From positions 189,839 to 253,838 of the forward strand of contig NMRA01000385.1 in NCBI GenBank assembly GCA_002633005.1: a DNA stretch of 64,000 nt. Reading direction: 5' to 3'. Each line of letters begins with the position of its first letter. Position 1 is the first letter of the stretch. The DNA is from Phoronis australis (Eukaryota > Phoronida > Phoronidae). Made by a program: the position numbers and the translations under genes. Below, piece by piece: positions 42,101 through 56,000 of the stretch. Below the pieces are notes generated by a model, which was given only the letters and a program-made list of their open reading frames with translations, did not search any database and was not told the DNA's origin.

Positions 42101-45100
42101 GAATCATGTCAAAGCTTCGTATATGGCTTTGACGATGCAGTTGTAATGAGGCAACTGACTACCTTAGTGTCAAAAACACTGCAATGAAAATAAAAAACTA
42201 TCTGTGGGATTCCTGCACCAAAACTAAGTGTATTTGGATGGAGAAGTGATCAGCTATGTTTCAGAGAAGTGGTTCACTTTAAACTGCATCTCGGTAAATA
42301 TACAGCAAATGTATGTACCTCTACCACAGTTAGATAAATGAAACAGCTCCTTTCAATGGATATGTGGAGAATGATTTATCAGTGCATGCTATATGATTGA
42401 GCGTACCCCTTGTGTCGGACTTTGGTACTTCTGGTGTCCTGCCTTATGCACAAGGAAATTCTTTAGCATGTTTGTACATCATAGAGAAATCATGTGTGAT
42501 AACCTACAAGCTTGTCGATCATTCAGCAAATTCGGTAAAATAAGACTAATATCCAAGATAATTCAAACTCTAAAAAAGAAACTAACAATTCCAATCTCAT
42601 AAAACCTAGTAAGTTAAATCCTACTTTATTTGAGGTTGCTCATTTGATTTCCTACAAAATTAGACTATCCCCATTATTTAGGTCAAATTTCCTGTCTATG
42701 TTCATGGAACCGAGTGGAGCAAGATTTATCACTTGCAACTAGCAAACAAAGTGGATCTGAGGTAAAATAAACATATAACAATTCTTAACTCAACCATGCT
42801 GCCATATAATACTAAAATTATCGTTTTAAGAGGTAAAAGTCAATCAGCCAACATTTTTTGCAAAAACTTTAATTATATGCATTTCTATGCGACCAGGTAT
42901 TTTAGAAACAGCATCTGGTCATCTGTCGTTACCTTTGCTTGTCCACTGATTAATCGTTTGACTAGTCATGGTGAAATTGAGAACAAAGTTATATTGGGGT
43001 GTCTTGCCATCAAACTCTTTTGGTGCTGTTATAGGTACTTTTCAATGGTTTGCATTGCTCTTGATTTATTGCACGGGTTCTAAGTTTTTCTGCTTCCGTT
43101 TTATTTCAGAAAAAATCAAAGAGATTGATGTGGATGTGAGCACCACAATGGATGCCATGGTCGCCAAGTTCCAGTTTAATGTGACAGCCAACAGCAGTCA
43201 CATTTTTCTAATTGGCAAGACTCAACTCTGTTCTTCTTTCATGACCACGTGTATCCCCGACACGTTCATCTTCAAGAACATCACGTTCAAGATCCCGCCA
43301 TTTGCTGGCTTGAAATGTAACATCAACAGTGGTACGTTGTCATGTTCTAGATCATCTATCCTCATATCATTCACTTTTGCTGAAAATGCAACATTAACTA
43401 TGTCAAATAGTCATGATAACACTCTACTGTGAGTATTCATGGGCAGAAACAGATTGTGTTTGGGTTCAGGCACACATGGTTAAGATAAATATGTGCATGT
43501 AGTGGTGCACATCATTATGGATTTAATATCAACATGATCCAGTACCGATATTTTCATTGGTACAAAGGGTATTTTTACTGTTATTTCCAAAACGAGAGTA
43601 TGGAAATGAATTTGGCATGTAAAAGTTAGGCTGATGAATGTTTGCATACCTGGGTTATTGGCCTAACTGCACCGTACATTCACCAAACTGCTAAACCCAT
43701 AATTCAAGATGAGACTTGTTCCATAAACCTGTGGCACGTTTAGCTGATTGACGACTTGGGTCATTCCAGTGTTCTCAAAAATGGACTGAATGCTAGTTAT
43801 GGACCAATTGATGGAAGTTGCAGAATGTACTTCATACATCTTAGAGAAACTGTACTTTTCCTTTCTGTATTTTTAATTGCTGTTAGAACGTTGTCCAGTA
43901 CTTGCTTTGTGCAGCCCATTTGCTTTTTGTTACAACATAATATAGGCTTTCAGAAATATGGATATTTGTTATTTTTCACATTTAGTCTCTTTCTTCACTG
44001 GTTATTAATTTTAATGTCTGGATGTTTATGTCACCTTGTCAGTCATGCATGTGTCATTGGGGGATTTTGTTGCCATGCCCCTTTCAGGCGGTGAGTCAGA
44101 CAATGCTTTAAATGCCCGGGGTATGCAAGCTCTACCGTTGGTTGATTTGACGACGGAACTCATTCTGTGTGGAGAGAAGAGCAGTGAGATTATGCGATTG
44201 ATGAACGAGATCCGAGATGCCATAGCCTCCAATGTAAGACATTACCAAGGCATAGTTTCTGTGAAAAATTGGACTTCGACTTTTTACAAATCTACCATTC
44301 AATTATTCATGTTACCATTTCTTTTGAGTAAAGTTCAACAAAAAAGAATGGTACATTTTTAGCAAAACAACTGGATCAACAATTTTTACCTAATTTTATT
44401 TTATGTAAAATTTCAAGATGAGATCTACAGAACCCTGTTACTTTTTTCTAAAATATCATTTTGTTTTCGTTTTAGGCAAATGTTTGAAATGAAAATCATA
44501 AAAGACCAATTTTTGATAGCCACTGATGAAAAAGGGGAACGTTTTAAAAAGAATTCGTACCAATGTTGTAGACAATAGTGCAAATGGCATAGTATCTAAG
44601 AGTTTCTTAATGTATTTCAGAGATATGTTGTTCAAAGTTGACCGAATTTTATTATTTTATAGGGTCCTACACAGCCCTAATGTCATACTTGTGTCTTTCT
44701 AGATGAACATGGTCGAATATCTCGTAACTGCCGTGTTTGGAACAGCAGGGGAATTCCCTGGTGGCTCGGAGTTTTGTCTATCTGGTCAGGTTCCTGTGCC
44801 GACCAAGGACATTACATTCTTTGAATACCAATGGCGATTCATGGCAGGCCCTATTCCAATCAAAGTCGGTGAGTTATTTCATGTCAAGTAAAATTCACAT
44901 TTTATGGGGCATTTTTGTGACAGTGGTGGGATTTTATTATGACGGATGCCACATTCTCAGTACATGCATATCTATCGGTCACACAATGCTGTTGAAGCAC
45001 TTGCTGATACCTTACTTTACATTTTAGTAAAACGAACCTTGAGATGTCTAGTAAGTCTTATTTTCAAATCATTCAAATTTTTCCAGAAGACCCTTTGTGT

Positions 45101-47066
45101 CCGATATTGACCTTGGGGACATGATTGTGTCCATGAACTTTGAACTCTGTTTAAGCCATAATTGAAATGAACTCTACTACGATGACTGTTTTTTTTAACT
45201 GAGCTGTGCTTCTGATTGGCTTGATTTTTGCCTTGGAAAAACATTTAGGCTAGCATTAAAGCAATGGGATTTCGTATATTTTGCAATATTTAAGTATGGG
45301 AGAAAATGATTTTCAACTCAGCCTATCATGCTCAACAATAGTAGGGTTAGTGCTGTCCCTAGACTACACAGACCTCGGTTGGATGTTTACGTCTAGCTAT
45401 TGTTATTGGCAACTTTCGCGCCATTTTGGAATCTCAAAAAGGTTCGTTGCTTTAACTCTTTCACTGCAAAACATGCTTTTCAGCAACTTACCCCATTTCA
45501 GCGTTTTCCTGTTGGTCCCAACTTGTTTGATTCTATTGCCCAACAACAAGTTGGGAAGAGACCCCTGTAGCCAATATCTAACACGACTGGTTGACTCCAT
45601 TCTGACATCCATGGTACGAGGTCCAGCTCTCTTTTGTTCAATAATCGCTGTAATCTCCAATATGATTGTATCTAGCTTAAATTGAGTGGACTCTGCTGTT
45701 TAAAATAAAAGTTATGTTATAACATATTTGAACATAAACCAATAACATTTCTAAATTTCTTGTCAAATGCTGATCATGTCTTAAATTAGTTTTTGAATGA
45801 CCAAAATTGCCATGCTACTATTGAAGTTATGACAATATATTCTTACGTCCGAACATATCAATTTGCTCTGGGTTTGATTGTGTTCACAAGTGGTCTGTCA
45901 TAAGCCTGGTAGATAATTGGCTTGCCTGTTGTCATACCAAACAAAAGACTGTGGTGGGCAGTTAACAAAGGAGCTAGATGTCATCACTAGCTCACAACCT
46001 TCTTCATCTGGTAAAGTCATTGAACGGGAGAATGCCATCATGCATTCACTGCAAAGCACTCCAATTGGCATGTGGGGTATTTGCCTATTTTTACCTAACG
46101 AATCATAAATTTCGTGGCAGATAACTGTTAATTTATTGACATCATATCACAAGATGGCAAGTTTATGTAATCTTGAACAAAAATCAATGGCTTCCAGACT
46201 GTCCTTTCATGAGGGTCAGCCTGCTCAGAGAGGGGTGACTTCCCTTCCACACTGGCAGTTGTCCTCTGTTGATCATGACAAAGGCTTCCTAACCATAGCT
46301 CAATAGTGAGCCAACCACATAACGGTGTTTTACCGTTGCTACCAACTTGTTTGATTCTACAGCCCAACAACAAGTTGGGAAGATCACCCCTGTAGCCAAT
46401 ATCTTAACCACTAATTAATTCCACTCTGGAATTCAAGGTTGGAGGGCCGGCTCTCTTTTGTTCGATAATTGCTCTAATCTTCGATCAGATCGTATCAGCC
46501 TGACTGGGCTGTGCTGCTAAAAATGGAAATTAAGTTATAACATATCTGAACATAAACCAGTAGCATTTCTGAATTCCTTGTCAAATGCTGATCATATTTA
46601 GTTTTTGAATCACCAAAATCTCCCAACTACAACAGAAGTTGAGACAATCTACTCTGCCAGGTTTCAGTAACCCTTTGAAGCCCGGGAGATAATTTGCCTG
46701 CTTGTTGTCATATGGTACAAAAGACTGCTGGGCAGTTAACAAAGGAGCCAGATGTCATCCCGCGATCAGAATTTCTCACGTCTGGAAAAGTTGCGACAGA
46801 ACGCCATCATGAACTGCAAAAATCTCTTGTGCAGTATTACGTAATCATTGACAGGGCCATGATAAGACTATCAGACTAGAATTCACTTATGTAACCATTT
46901 AGGCATCTATTTTTAGTTCCACTCTTCGATTTGCAGTTTGACAGTTTGAACTTGTGGGTAGAGTGCATGATCATTATTGCTGACAAGAAATTCAGACGAG
47001 CATAAACAGCGATGTAACTGACTAATGAACAGAATCGACTCATCAAACTTTGTGATACAAAATAAT

Positions 47067-47097
<31 letters not shown>

Positions 47098-50000
47098 CAC
47101 ACACACACATATTTGTCGTGTGACCGATTATTTGTAATATCCATTGGTGCTCAATGAAGTTCACGTTAATAGTGCGCAAACCAAACACAAAACGACGCAA
47201 CTGCAGGTAGTATATGTAACCCTGGTTTTTTTCTGGGGCAGCACATACTTATGAGTCACCTGTCACTCAAACAGACTTGCGAAATAGCGTTGCAGCCAAT
47301 GATATACTTGTAAATAATGCCTTAGCTCGATTATGAATCGGGGAGTTTATTTGACAATTATAGAACTAATGCTTCATGCGACTGGGTATATTCAATCAAT
47401 AAAAGTTTGGAATTGTTATTCTGAAACATAGCAGCAGGCCAGATCACAATTTAACTGAGGTAGAGCCTACGCAGTTCTAATCACAGAACACCACCACACG
47501 CAAGTGACTGTTCACGTAGCCGGCTACAAGTGCGTTGGCTACTTAGACGCTAAATATGCTTTAATATGAAAGCAGTTCATCCCGATAATCTCAGCCCTTG
47601 CATTCACGGAACTGCTGTTGAAATTTTATCTGTTCTATGTTCACTCCGGCCTGATAACTGAATGCAGTTCGCTCGTGAATAAATTCAATTTCTATTTTAT
47701 GTGCTTAGGCAGATTTAGATCGATCCCGGCTGCGGGCCCAGGTTTCATTTTACAAATCACACGCCATGGGTGGTCAAACGATGCATGAAAGTGACGGGAC
47801 AGGTGGAAACAGAACAACTTCGACAAAAGATTAATAGGTTCACACTCTGTTTTAGATGGTTTCAAAATTCTTAAACTTGGTGCGAGAGAGCTGAAACATT
47901 TCGTGTAGAATACAAAATAGGCTAGTAAATAGAATGTGAGTAGAGAGACAAAGATATAGGGCCTATCTACAACATGAACGTTTTTAACTTTTATGGCACG
48001 ACAAACTTGGATGTGGATTTTTGCATTTCACAAAGTTTGTTTTGACATTGAACAAAATCGTTTTGCCGGTTTGACAAAGCAAAGGTCGGGGCGCCGGGAG
48101 GAAGGTAAGTTGGCCGCAGGTTCACTGAAGAAAATTGAAGTCGTGAACCCGAAATCTGACTTGGTAACACAACGGTCTCATCACCGGTGCTTATTAATTA
48201 GCTGTTAATCCAAATACAAAGCACGACACTGTGGTGATTATGCGATAGTCAGAGAATATACAGTTTATTTGGATAATGAAACCACGGTCAAGCTTGGCAA
48301 ATGTTTCGAGTCCGTAATTACTGCTGTCAAGGAAATGCGATCCAAATCAATAGCTATAGACTCCGAATCGACATGTCCGAAATTTCAAAATTTTTGTTAA
48401 ATTTGACCAATTCCCAAATTTCAGAATCAAAAAAATCAGTTTTGGGTTCAATGAAGTGTCCGAAATTTGTGAGACTGTCCTAAATTTGGGAATTTTTACA
48501 GTATGATTATTTTTGCATGATATGAATTGAAACCGTGTTTTAGATTTGTCAGGTTAGATTGTTTTGATGACAATTGTTATCTGCAGTACCCAAGTGTTGC
48601 ATTTTGAGTCGCAGTATATGTAAATAAAAGGTATAAGTCCATTATCGTTCTTTACAAGTTTATTTATAGAAAACAAATTACAAAAATTGAGAATTCATCC
48701 AAATAGTTTACGCACATGATAGTTAAAAAGAATGTTGTCTAGAAGTATCCACCATCCGAATCTGAGTTAAGGAAAATACTTTTCGTATTATTACTTCTCA
48801 ACTCCATCTTTGGAGTCTTAATCATTTAAGGATATTATACAAAGCTTCCCGTTTGGAGAAAAAAATTTTGTTTTGAAAATGCTTCCGAGTAAGTTCGGAT
48901 GTATTGTTACTCCTAAAAGTGAACTGCACTGTTACTCTCGATTGATTAAGCTTAGTAACAGGGAACAAAGAACTGTACCATCTGAAAGTAGACACGTCCT
49001 ACGTATTATTTTTTCTGGAGTATCCTTAATTCATACCAGTTATTATTGTCTCTCTAATCAGAAATTCTGAGACTCAGCTCAGATGATGCATTGTGTGGAC
49101 TGCGAACTTGAATTCAAAAATAAGTTTACCACTATTAGAATAGATGGCCTTTGCATGGTAAAAAACAAACCAAGTTTGAAAAATAATGTTCTGTTTTGGC
49201 CCCAGCTATTGAATTCATAAAACATCCTTTTGCTATGTACGTTTCAAATGTTTAAACTTCCAACAGCTGCCTTCTTCTATTACTTGGGATATTAGTGTGC
49301 CTCATTCTATTGTGGCAAAATGAAGTGTTATATTTATATGTATACAACTCTGCCAACTGAAATAGGCATAAGTAACTAACCTTGGCTGAAAGTAGTGCTT
49401 TCCCTGCTGATGCAGCTGGGGCTTTAGTAACAGGCAGAGGTATACCCTTTGTTACCCAAGCCTACAGTATAAGTCCACAATAGCCCTTAGTTATGAAAGT
49501 CAATGCAGGCACCATAGAGACAGCTGCACAAAATCAGATAATAGATAATTGGTCCGCAGTGCTTTGCCAGAATGGCTGGCTGTCATTTGTCTATATTTTA
49601 GCTCAAATATAAAAAATATGATTAGGTATTCAACAAGTTAAGTGTGTTTCAACCAAAACCATTTCCACTTACTCACTTAATTTGATTGGCATTGATAAAT
49701 GCAATTCTAAATTATTTAAAGAAATTTGGTGGTGAGTAAGTAATATGTTAATGTCTCCATCTCTTGCAGGGTTGTTGAACTGAGAAGAATGTCTGCAACA
49801 ACTAGCCTAAGCTTATTTTTTGTGTTCTAGAATTTGGAGCCGGTGGTTCTTTTGGAGCCTTCGTGAGTATCAAACTGTGTATAATGAGTATGCGTGTGGA
49901 GGCCACGGCCATCCCATGGTGTGGCGCCAAAGTCTGGGGCTCCGTCGCCATCTCGTTGGGAATCATCGAGGCTGGGGCCAAACTCATTGGATACCTCATC

Positions 50001-53000
50001 GAGACACAGTTCCCCAGTATTGCCAATGTTGGCTTTCAACAGTTCCCTCTTGATCTCAGGTAGATTACACGTACATCATAAATGATCATTAATCCCCTTC
50101 ACTTTTCTGCATTTTCACTACTCACAGCATCAGAATTACTCTGCATTATGATCCTCTCAACTGTTTCCTAATATCTTTTTGTTAACAGCCCGCTTTTCAG
50201 TGCATTGCTTTTCCAGCAAACTGCACTTCCTTTCTCATTAATCAAGTTAGTCTCAATTGTATTGTTTGGAACTCATTCTTTTCTCATGAGCAACACTTGC
50301 TTTTTGTCTGTCACAAGATATTGCTTGTTGTAGGTGCTTGAGACCTTGTCGTATGCACTTGATCCTCCATAAAGTTGATTTGTAAAATCTCATTAACATT
50401 TTATTATTACTTTAGTAAGCATCCAATTTGTCGGATCCTAAATACTATAAAAAATAAGTAAGGTGATTTTTTCTCAAATGAGGCTATCTTATTTAATCTG
50501 AAAGTGTGCGGAATGGTTCCGCACTTTTTTAATATCCACTTAGGGCCATAAAAACTGGTATAAAACAAATCTATACCTTACCCTAAACATGTTTACAATG
50601 TTACATTTTTATTTCCTCAATTATTTTTTTCTTAATTTGAAGTTCAATTTTTGCCATGTGGAATATTTCGCACATTTGCGGAATATTCTGCAAATCAGCG
50701 GAATATTCCGCAGATTTTGAGAAAAAATCGCCTTAAGTATATTTGGACGTTTGGATATTTCTCATCACACCAGCTAGTTTTGTAAATAACAAAAATGGCT
50801 GGCAATGACTGTTATGGCAGCCAGCTTACAAATTTGCATCAACATTTCTGATTACAAAGTGTCTGAAATTGTAGCCAGCTCCCAAATTTGCCTTTTTATT
50901 CTCAGTCATCTGAGAAGATGCTCTGATGATGAGTTCAGCTTCCACCCAACCATCCAATGATGGGGAATTCTATATTGTATTCATGAATAATTTTGACTGC
51001 TTGTTTCATTTTATTATGGTACACATGTTGCTCATTTTCAGGTAAAGAGTAATTCTAAAAAACGTCAGAATTTGGATGTCTCACAAATAGATGAATAGAT
51101 TCTGCTAAAACTTACAAATGCAAGTTGTGTGATTTTGCAATGTTCTTTTGATTACTGTCTTGATTATTCGGCTTTGCATAACTAAGATGATACTGAAAAT
51201 TGGGAAGGAAGAAATTCACAAAAAATTGAGAAGTTGCATGGATCAAAAGCAGAGAAGATCATTTGGAAAATCTGTTACTGCATTTTTGTGGTATCATTTT
51301 TAATGTGGAATTGAAAAAAATGTCATCTTATTGATACGCTTGTTTTTAAAGAAAACACGGTCAAGTAAGATATTTAATTTTGGATTTAGTGAGAAGTCAA
51401 ACTTTTTGTGTTTCTACTTTGAGAAAAATAATTTTGTAGATATTTGTATAAATGCGCATACTTGCTGAAGATGTTTTTCCACAACATTAAGATCCCAATC
51501 ATAAAAAACATTCCGTAAAAAGAAAGTTGGCTGCTTTTATTGGTGAAAAACTTGAACTGGAAGTCTTTTTTATCTATTCTCACTTGCTTACTATACAGTT
51601 CACTGTTATTTCCAGTGGAGGTATGGATTTGGTACTGACGCCATTACGAATAGAGCTGATGGCCTTTGTGGAAGTCCATCTATTTGTCACCTCCGAAATC
51701 CTCTGGGAGGGCTTCATCTGGAAATTTGCCACCAAACCAATCACAATGAACATGTTTACCATAGAGAAGGCAGAGGAGGACAAGTCGGCACCTCAGTTCC
51801 AGGGTGCTTCAAGTGCCACCAAAACAAGACGTTCTGGTCAACCTTGCAAGGTATGGTGCACTTTACTTCACACTAAAAAACAATGCACAGCATGTTGTGC
51901 TTCTTCCATAATATACTACTTCCTGTAGGTTGTCACTTACACGGTGAAATGAACAACCGGACAATTTTCGACTTATTTAAATGCGTCACATTTAGCTTTT
52001 GGTCAATTAAATGCCAAATTCTGTGGAAACTTGGCCGGAGTAATAAAGTGACTGGGCTAGGTACACAAAGCTTTTTTGTGAAACTTGAGTTGGCCCATTA
52101 ATTAAATCAATGTAAACAATGCTCTGGTGCTAAAAACACTGTGTTCACAGATGAATTCTATTTTTCAAAGCAATATGTTCTCGTTCCTATCTTTGACAAC
52201 ATACAAAATTGAATAAATACACAACAATTGTCGTTATTTACAGTCTTTATTCCACTCTGTTCATATAGTTGGAACAAAGTTTTACTCTACTCAACAGAAC
52301 ATTGGTGAAGCAACTGATCTGAAGAAACATGAATAAAAGACACATATTTCGAAACATACTTGTTTCATTCTCAAGTGGAAATAAAATGACTCGGTAATAC
52401 TTTTTGAATTAAAATTGGTTACAATAAATCCCTAGGAACTCCCCCGACTGCCATATTGCCTTGAAAACTGAAACTAACTCGTCGTGATAAGTAACTAAAT
52501 GAGCCAGGTCTGAGTGATGTGTCAGTGCCACCTACTGTACAAGACGGAAAATATTTACACAAAATACTGTTTACTCATCACAACGTCTTATTCTATTAAC
52601 AACAAAAATGACTAGCAGTTATAACTATTAGGGTGCCAAAATTCAAAATTCTAATTACAGAACCGCTTAAGGTAGGTGGATACACAAAAAAATTAATTTT
52701 GACTGTTTTTTACATTTTCATATCATCCTAATCTTTAATTCTTGATGCACAGTATACTGAAGAAAAATAAAATCATTCTGAAAATCCAAAGTTGTTTTTT
52801 TAGCTATATTTGACCAAGCCTCAGTAAGTCATACGGCTTGAGTGCTCACCAGCTCAGTGATTGGCAACTGGGGCGGAGCTTATATACAAGGACACTAACT
52901 CTAATCAAGCCCTGTCAACAAGCATTACGTAACCGGGCAATCGAGAGTGATGTACCAGCTGATATTGGTGTTGTAGCAAGACCAAGAATAAAACAATTCT

Positions 53001-56000
53001 ATTTTTGACCATGTGAAAGTTAGTAGTGAAATGGTGAACTAGCTCCTGTTCCGAGCCTGAGCCTGTTTGTCTATCTGCAAAAGAATTAAGTTGAGTACGC
53101 CAAGCCCTACCGAAGCCATCACTGCACTCAGCTTGAGGAGTCCGTGCAGAAATTGTGCATGTATAAGAGAAGTCGGTAATATGAGGTCAGTTGTCTTGCG
53201 AGAGAACGCTGAGTGTCGACGTGGGTGGTGTTGCACGATTCGGTGAGAGTGCATACACGCGCTGTGAAGACAAGCCGCGCGCGCGACACATGGACAACTA
53301 CATGCCGTCAGAGTAGAGTATTCGCAGATAAACCGTGCTTCTGTGCTGGGAACGTGCCGTGGAGAAACTAGGCTGTCAAACCCAGAGGATTTTTAACTTG
53401 CCACTGACCGTAACCCAAAGAATTGGAGAAATGACCCAGTGTTCAACATAACAAAAATTTTTCTAGTGCATAGATTCAAACGTAACCCTGAATTAAAACT
53501 CATGATATTATACGATTTTAGAGGAAAGCAATATAAGAAACTTTTAAGTTAAAAGTAACTTGAGAATCTCACCCAAGCGGCGCTATTTGCGCAGAAAGTG
53601 ATATTTTCTTATCCCAAAGTCCATTCGGTACAGGCACGTAAAAATGTTGAACCATTGCTATGAAAGTAGTTCTTTATCCTCGTCGCCAATATTGTTATGT
53701 AGGCAGTAACGCGGCGATTTGATATAACACATATATTGGTTGATGATAATATTGGAATACTAACAAATAGGTCTGTGTAATATAGTTAGAGAGTCTTTTA
53801 CAAACTGAGTGGAGAGTTCAGATGAATCGTATAAACAATCAACACATGGTGGTCGGCACACCAGTACAGCAGACAATAGATCAACGCTAAGCTCCGCCCA
53901 CGTGACAGCCATATTTGTTTTGGTCGTCTGTCGTGCATCACAAGTTCGAAAAAATGATTAAAATTACGCTGTAAACAAACAGGTATGTCACATTTTCTAA
54001 ATATGAAGTAAATATCAGCTTTATTTCTAGTACTTCAACAAAAATTGGAACATAATGACCACGCATTCTGAACGAAATTTGATCTCAAGTGGCAATCGAT
54101 GACCGCTTAACTTCAAAGCCGTTTTTCTCGGCTCGTGATTTCAGGATAGTGACACGATTCTCGGGCCTATTTTTCCACAACACGTGGGTCAATTTTAACG
54201 AAAGTTGCAAATTTGAAATCCTCTTGGACTGAAGTAAAATCGCGTGCCAGGGTTTTTTGATAAATGGACCAGATTTTTAGTTATTAGACGGAAAGTGACC
54301 AAATGACAAAAAGTGGCGTGCTTGCCCCAACTCACACGCAAAAAATGCCACAAAATCAAGATCATAATGATTTTGTACATATATTTGGTATGGATAAGTA
54401 GAATATTGCGTAAGGAAATAGTTGATAATGATCCCTGTGCATTTTGAAAAAAAATTCGAGGTAAAATTGGATTTGTTGAAAATTAAAAAATACGATTTTT
54501 TAAAAAAACGAACTACAAAAAAAACATTTTTTTTCGATTTTTGTCACTTTCAGAGTCATGTCTAACTAGTTAAAACTCCCTTTTTACTCATTTTAGTTAG
54601 GAACCTGGAGATTTGATCAGTGTATACACCTACCTTAACTATATTACTAAATTTTTCTGTTAACCCTTTATTCTTGGTCATGAGAGAAGACTACTATGAC
54701 AATGCGTCTGGATTTCACCCAGCTATTATTTTTAAATCTGATTACATTTAGCTTGCACTGTAGAAGTAATTTCTTTTCTGAGTGACAAACAAGAGAAGAC
54801 AAATTGTATAACTGCTGAGAGTAAGTGTAATCAACAGTTTGTGTTCGACAGAATGTTTGGTTTCAAAGCTCTTTTAAGTAGCTAGTGTTACAGCATGCAG
54901 TATCCTCAGACAGCATTTATGTGGCTTATGTGCTATAATGTCGTTTATATCTATAGATGCAAACCACAAAGGATATTACACAGATGCTGCAAATTTGTCA
55001 CGTTGTCTGGTGGCTGCCATCTTTATTCACACTCCAGTGCCATCTATTGTTTATAACAATAACCAATACATTGCATCCCTCCAACCATCAGAATAAACAA
55101 CCTTAAACAAAATTCACTTGTTAAAATCTAAAGTCACTGATTAAGTAAAGTCAAATGCCTAAATGAAACTTAAGAACTCTAAACTTAAAATGCATGACAT
55201 AGCCAACGTTTTCAACTATATAAGTAGTCTATAAAATACTACAACAGTTCTCAACGTCTGAATCTTTCAGGATGCTCAATATTCTCACGCGGTCTCAGGT
55301 TAGGTCCATCCCTTTCAAGGGAATTGTTTGGAATGATAGCTGCTTCTGGAACAGGTTTGAAATGGAACCTGTTCCTGGTCACATTTCTCTGCGCAATTCT
55401 AGCTGTGATCATGTCCCCTTTGATTTGCACAGCAGTTATCGGATTGGGATCATACGGAGAACACAGCCTGTTCGTTTTGGGTTGGAGAACAACGGTATCT
55501 CCAATGGGTAACTGACTTGGGGTGTTTTTTGGTCCTGCTGATCCACATGTGATTTCTGTTTGCTTTTCTGCTGTTCATCACGGATCATAAGATCGAGGTC
55601 ATTGCTTTGATGGGGCACTTCAGGTAGCAACACTTTAATGTTCGATCCAAACAGTAATTCAGCAGGAGCTACACCAGTTGTAGAGTGAGGGGTTGCACAG
55701 TAGTTTCTCAACATTTTAATATTTTTTCTGTTTCCACGACTTTCCTTTGACAGTTGCTGTTCAAATAGATTTGTTCGGAGTTTTCACTGAAGTTTTCAGC
55801 AGTGACACGTTAGCTCTGAGCCATAGCAGGGTGATACGGCGATGCTTAATGCCACAGTAATTCATGAAACGACGGAATTCATGGCTGGTAAATGGAGGAC
55901 CATTATCCAACTTCAGTACCTCGGGTGCACCCAGAGTAGCAAAAATCTTGTCTAACACAGGTGTACTTTATGCGGCGGATGTAGAACGCACAATTTCCAC

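Noticed and set aside
42968-43432. 154-codon frame beginning with an ATG before exon 23
   Set aside because: Only 43110-43331 has coding sense and splice borders; the rest is intron read-through on both sides.
44703-44705. ATG at the start of exon 25 as a gene start
   Set aside because: It follows directly on a strong acceptor and is in phase with exon 24, so it is an internal methionine.
52240-52390. Possible Penelope-type 3' tail
   Set aside because: The resemblance is limited to a short phrase (ATTTCGAAACATACTTG) with no reading frame beside it.
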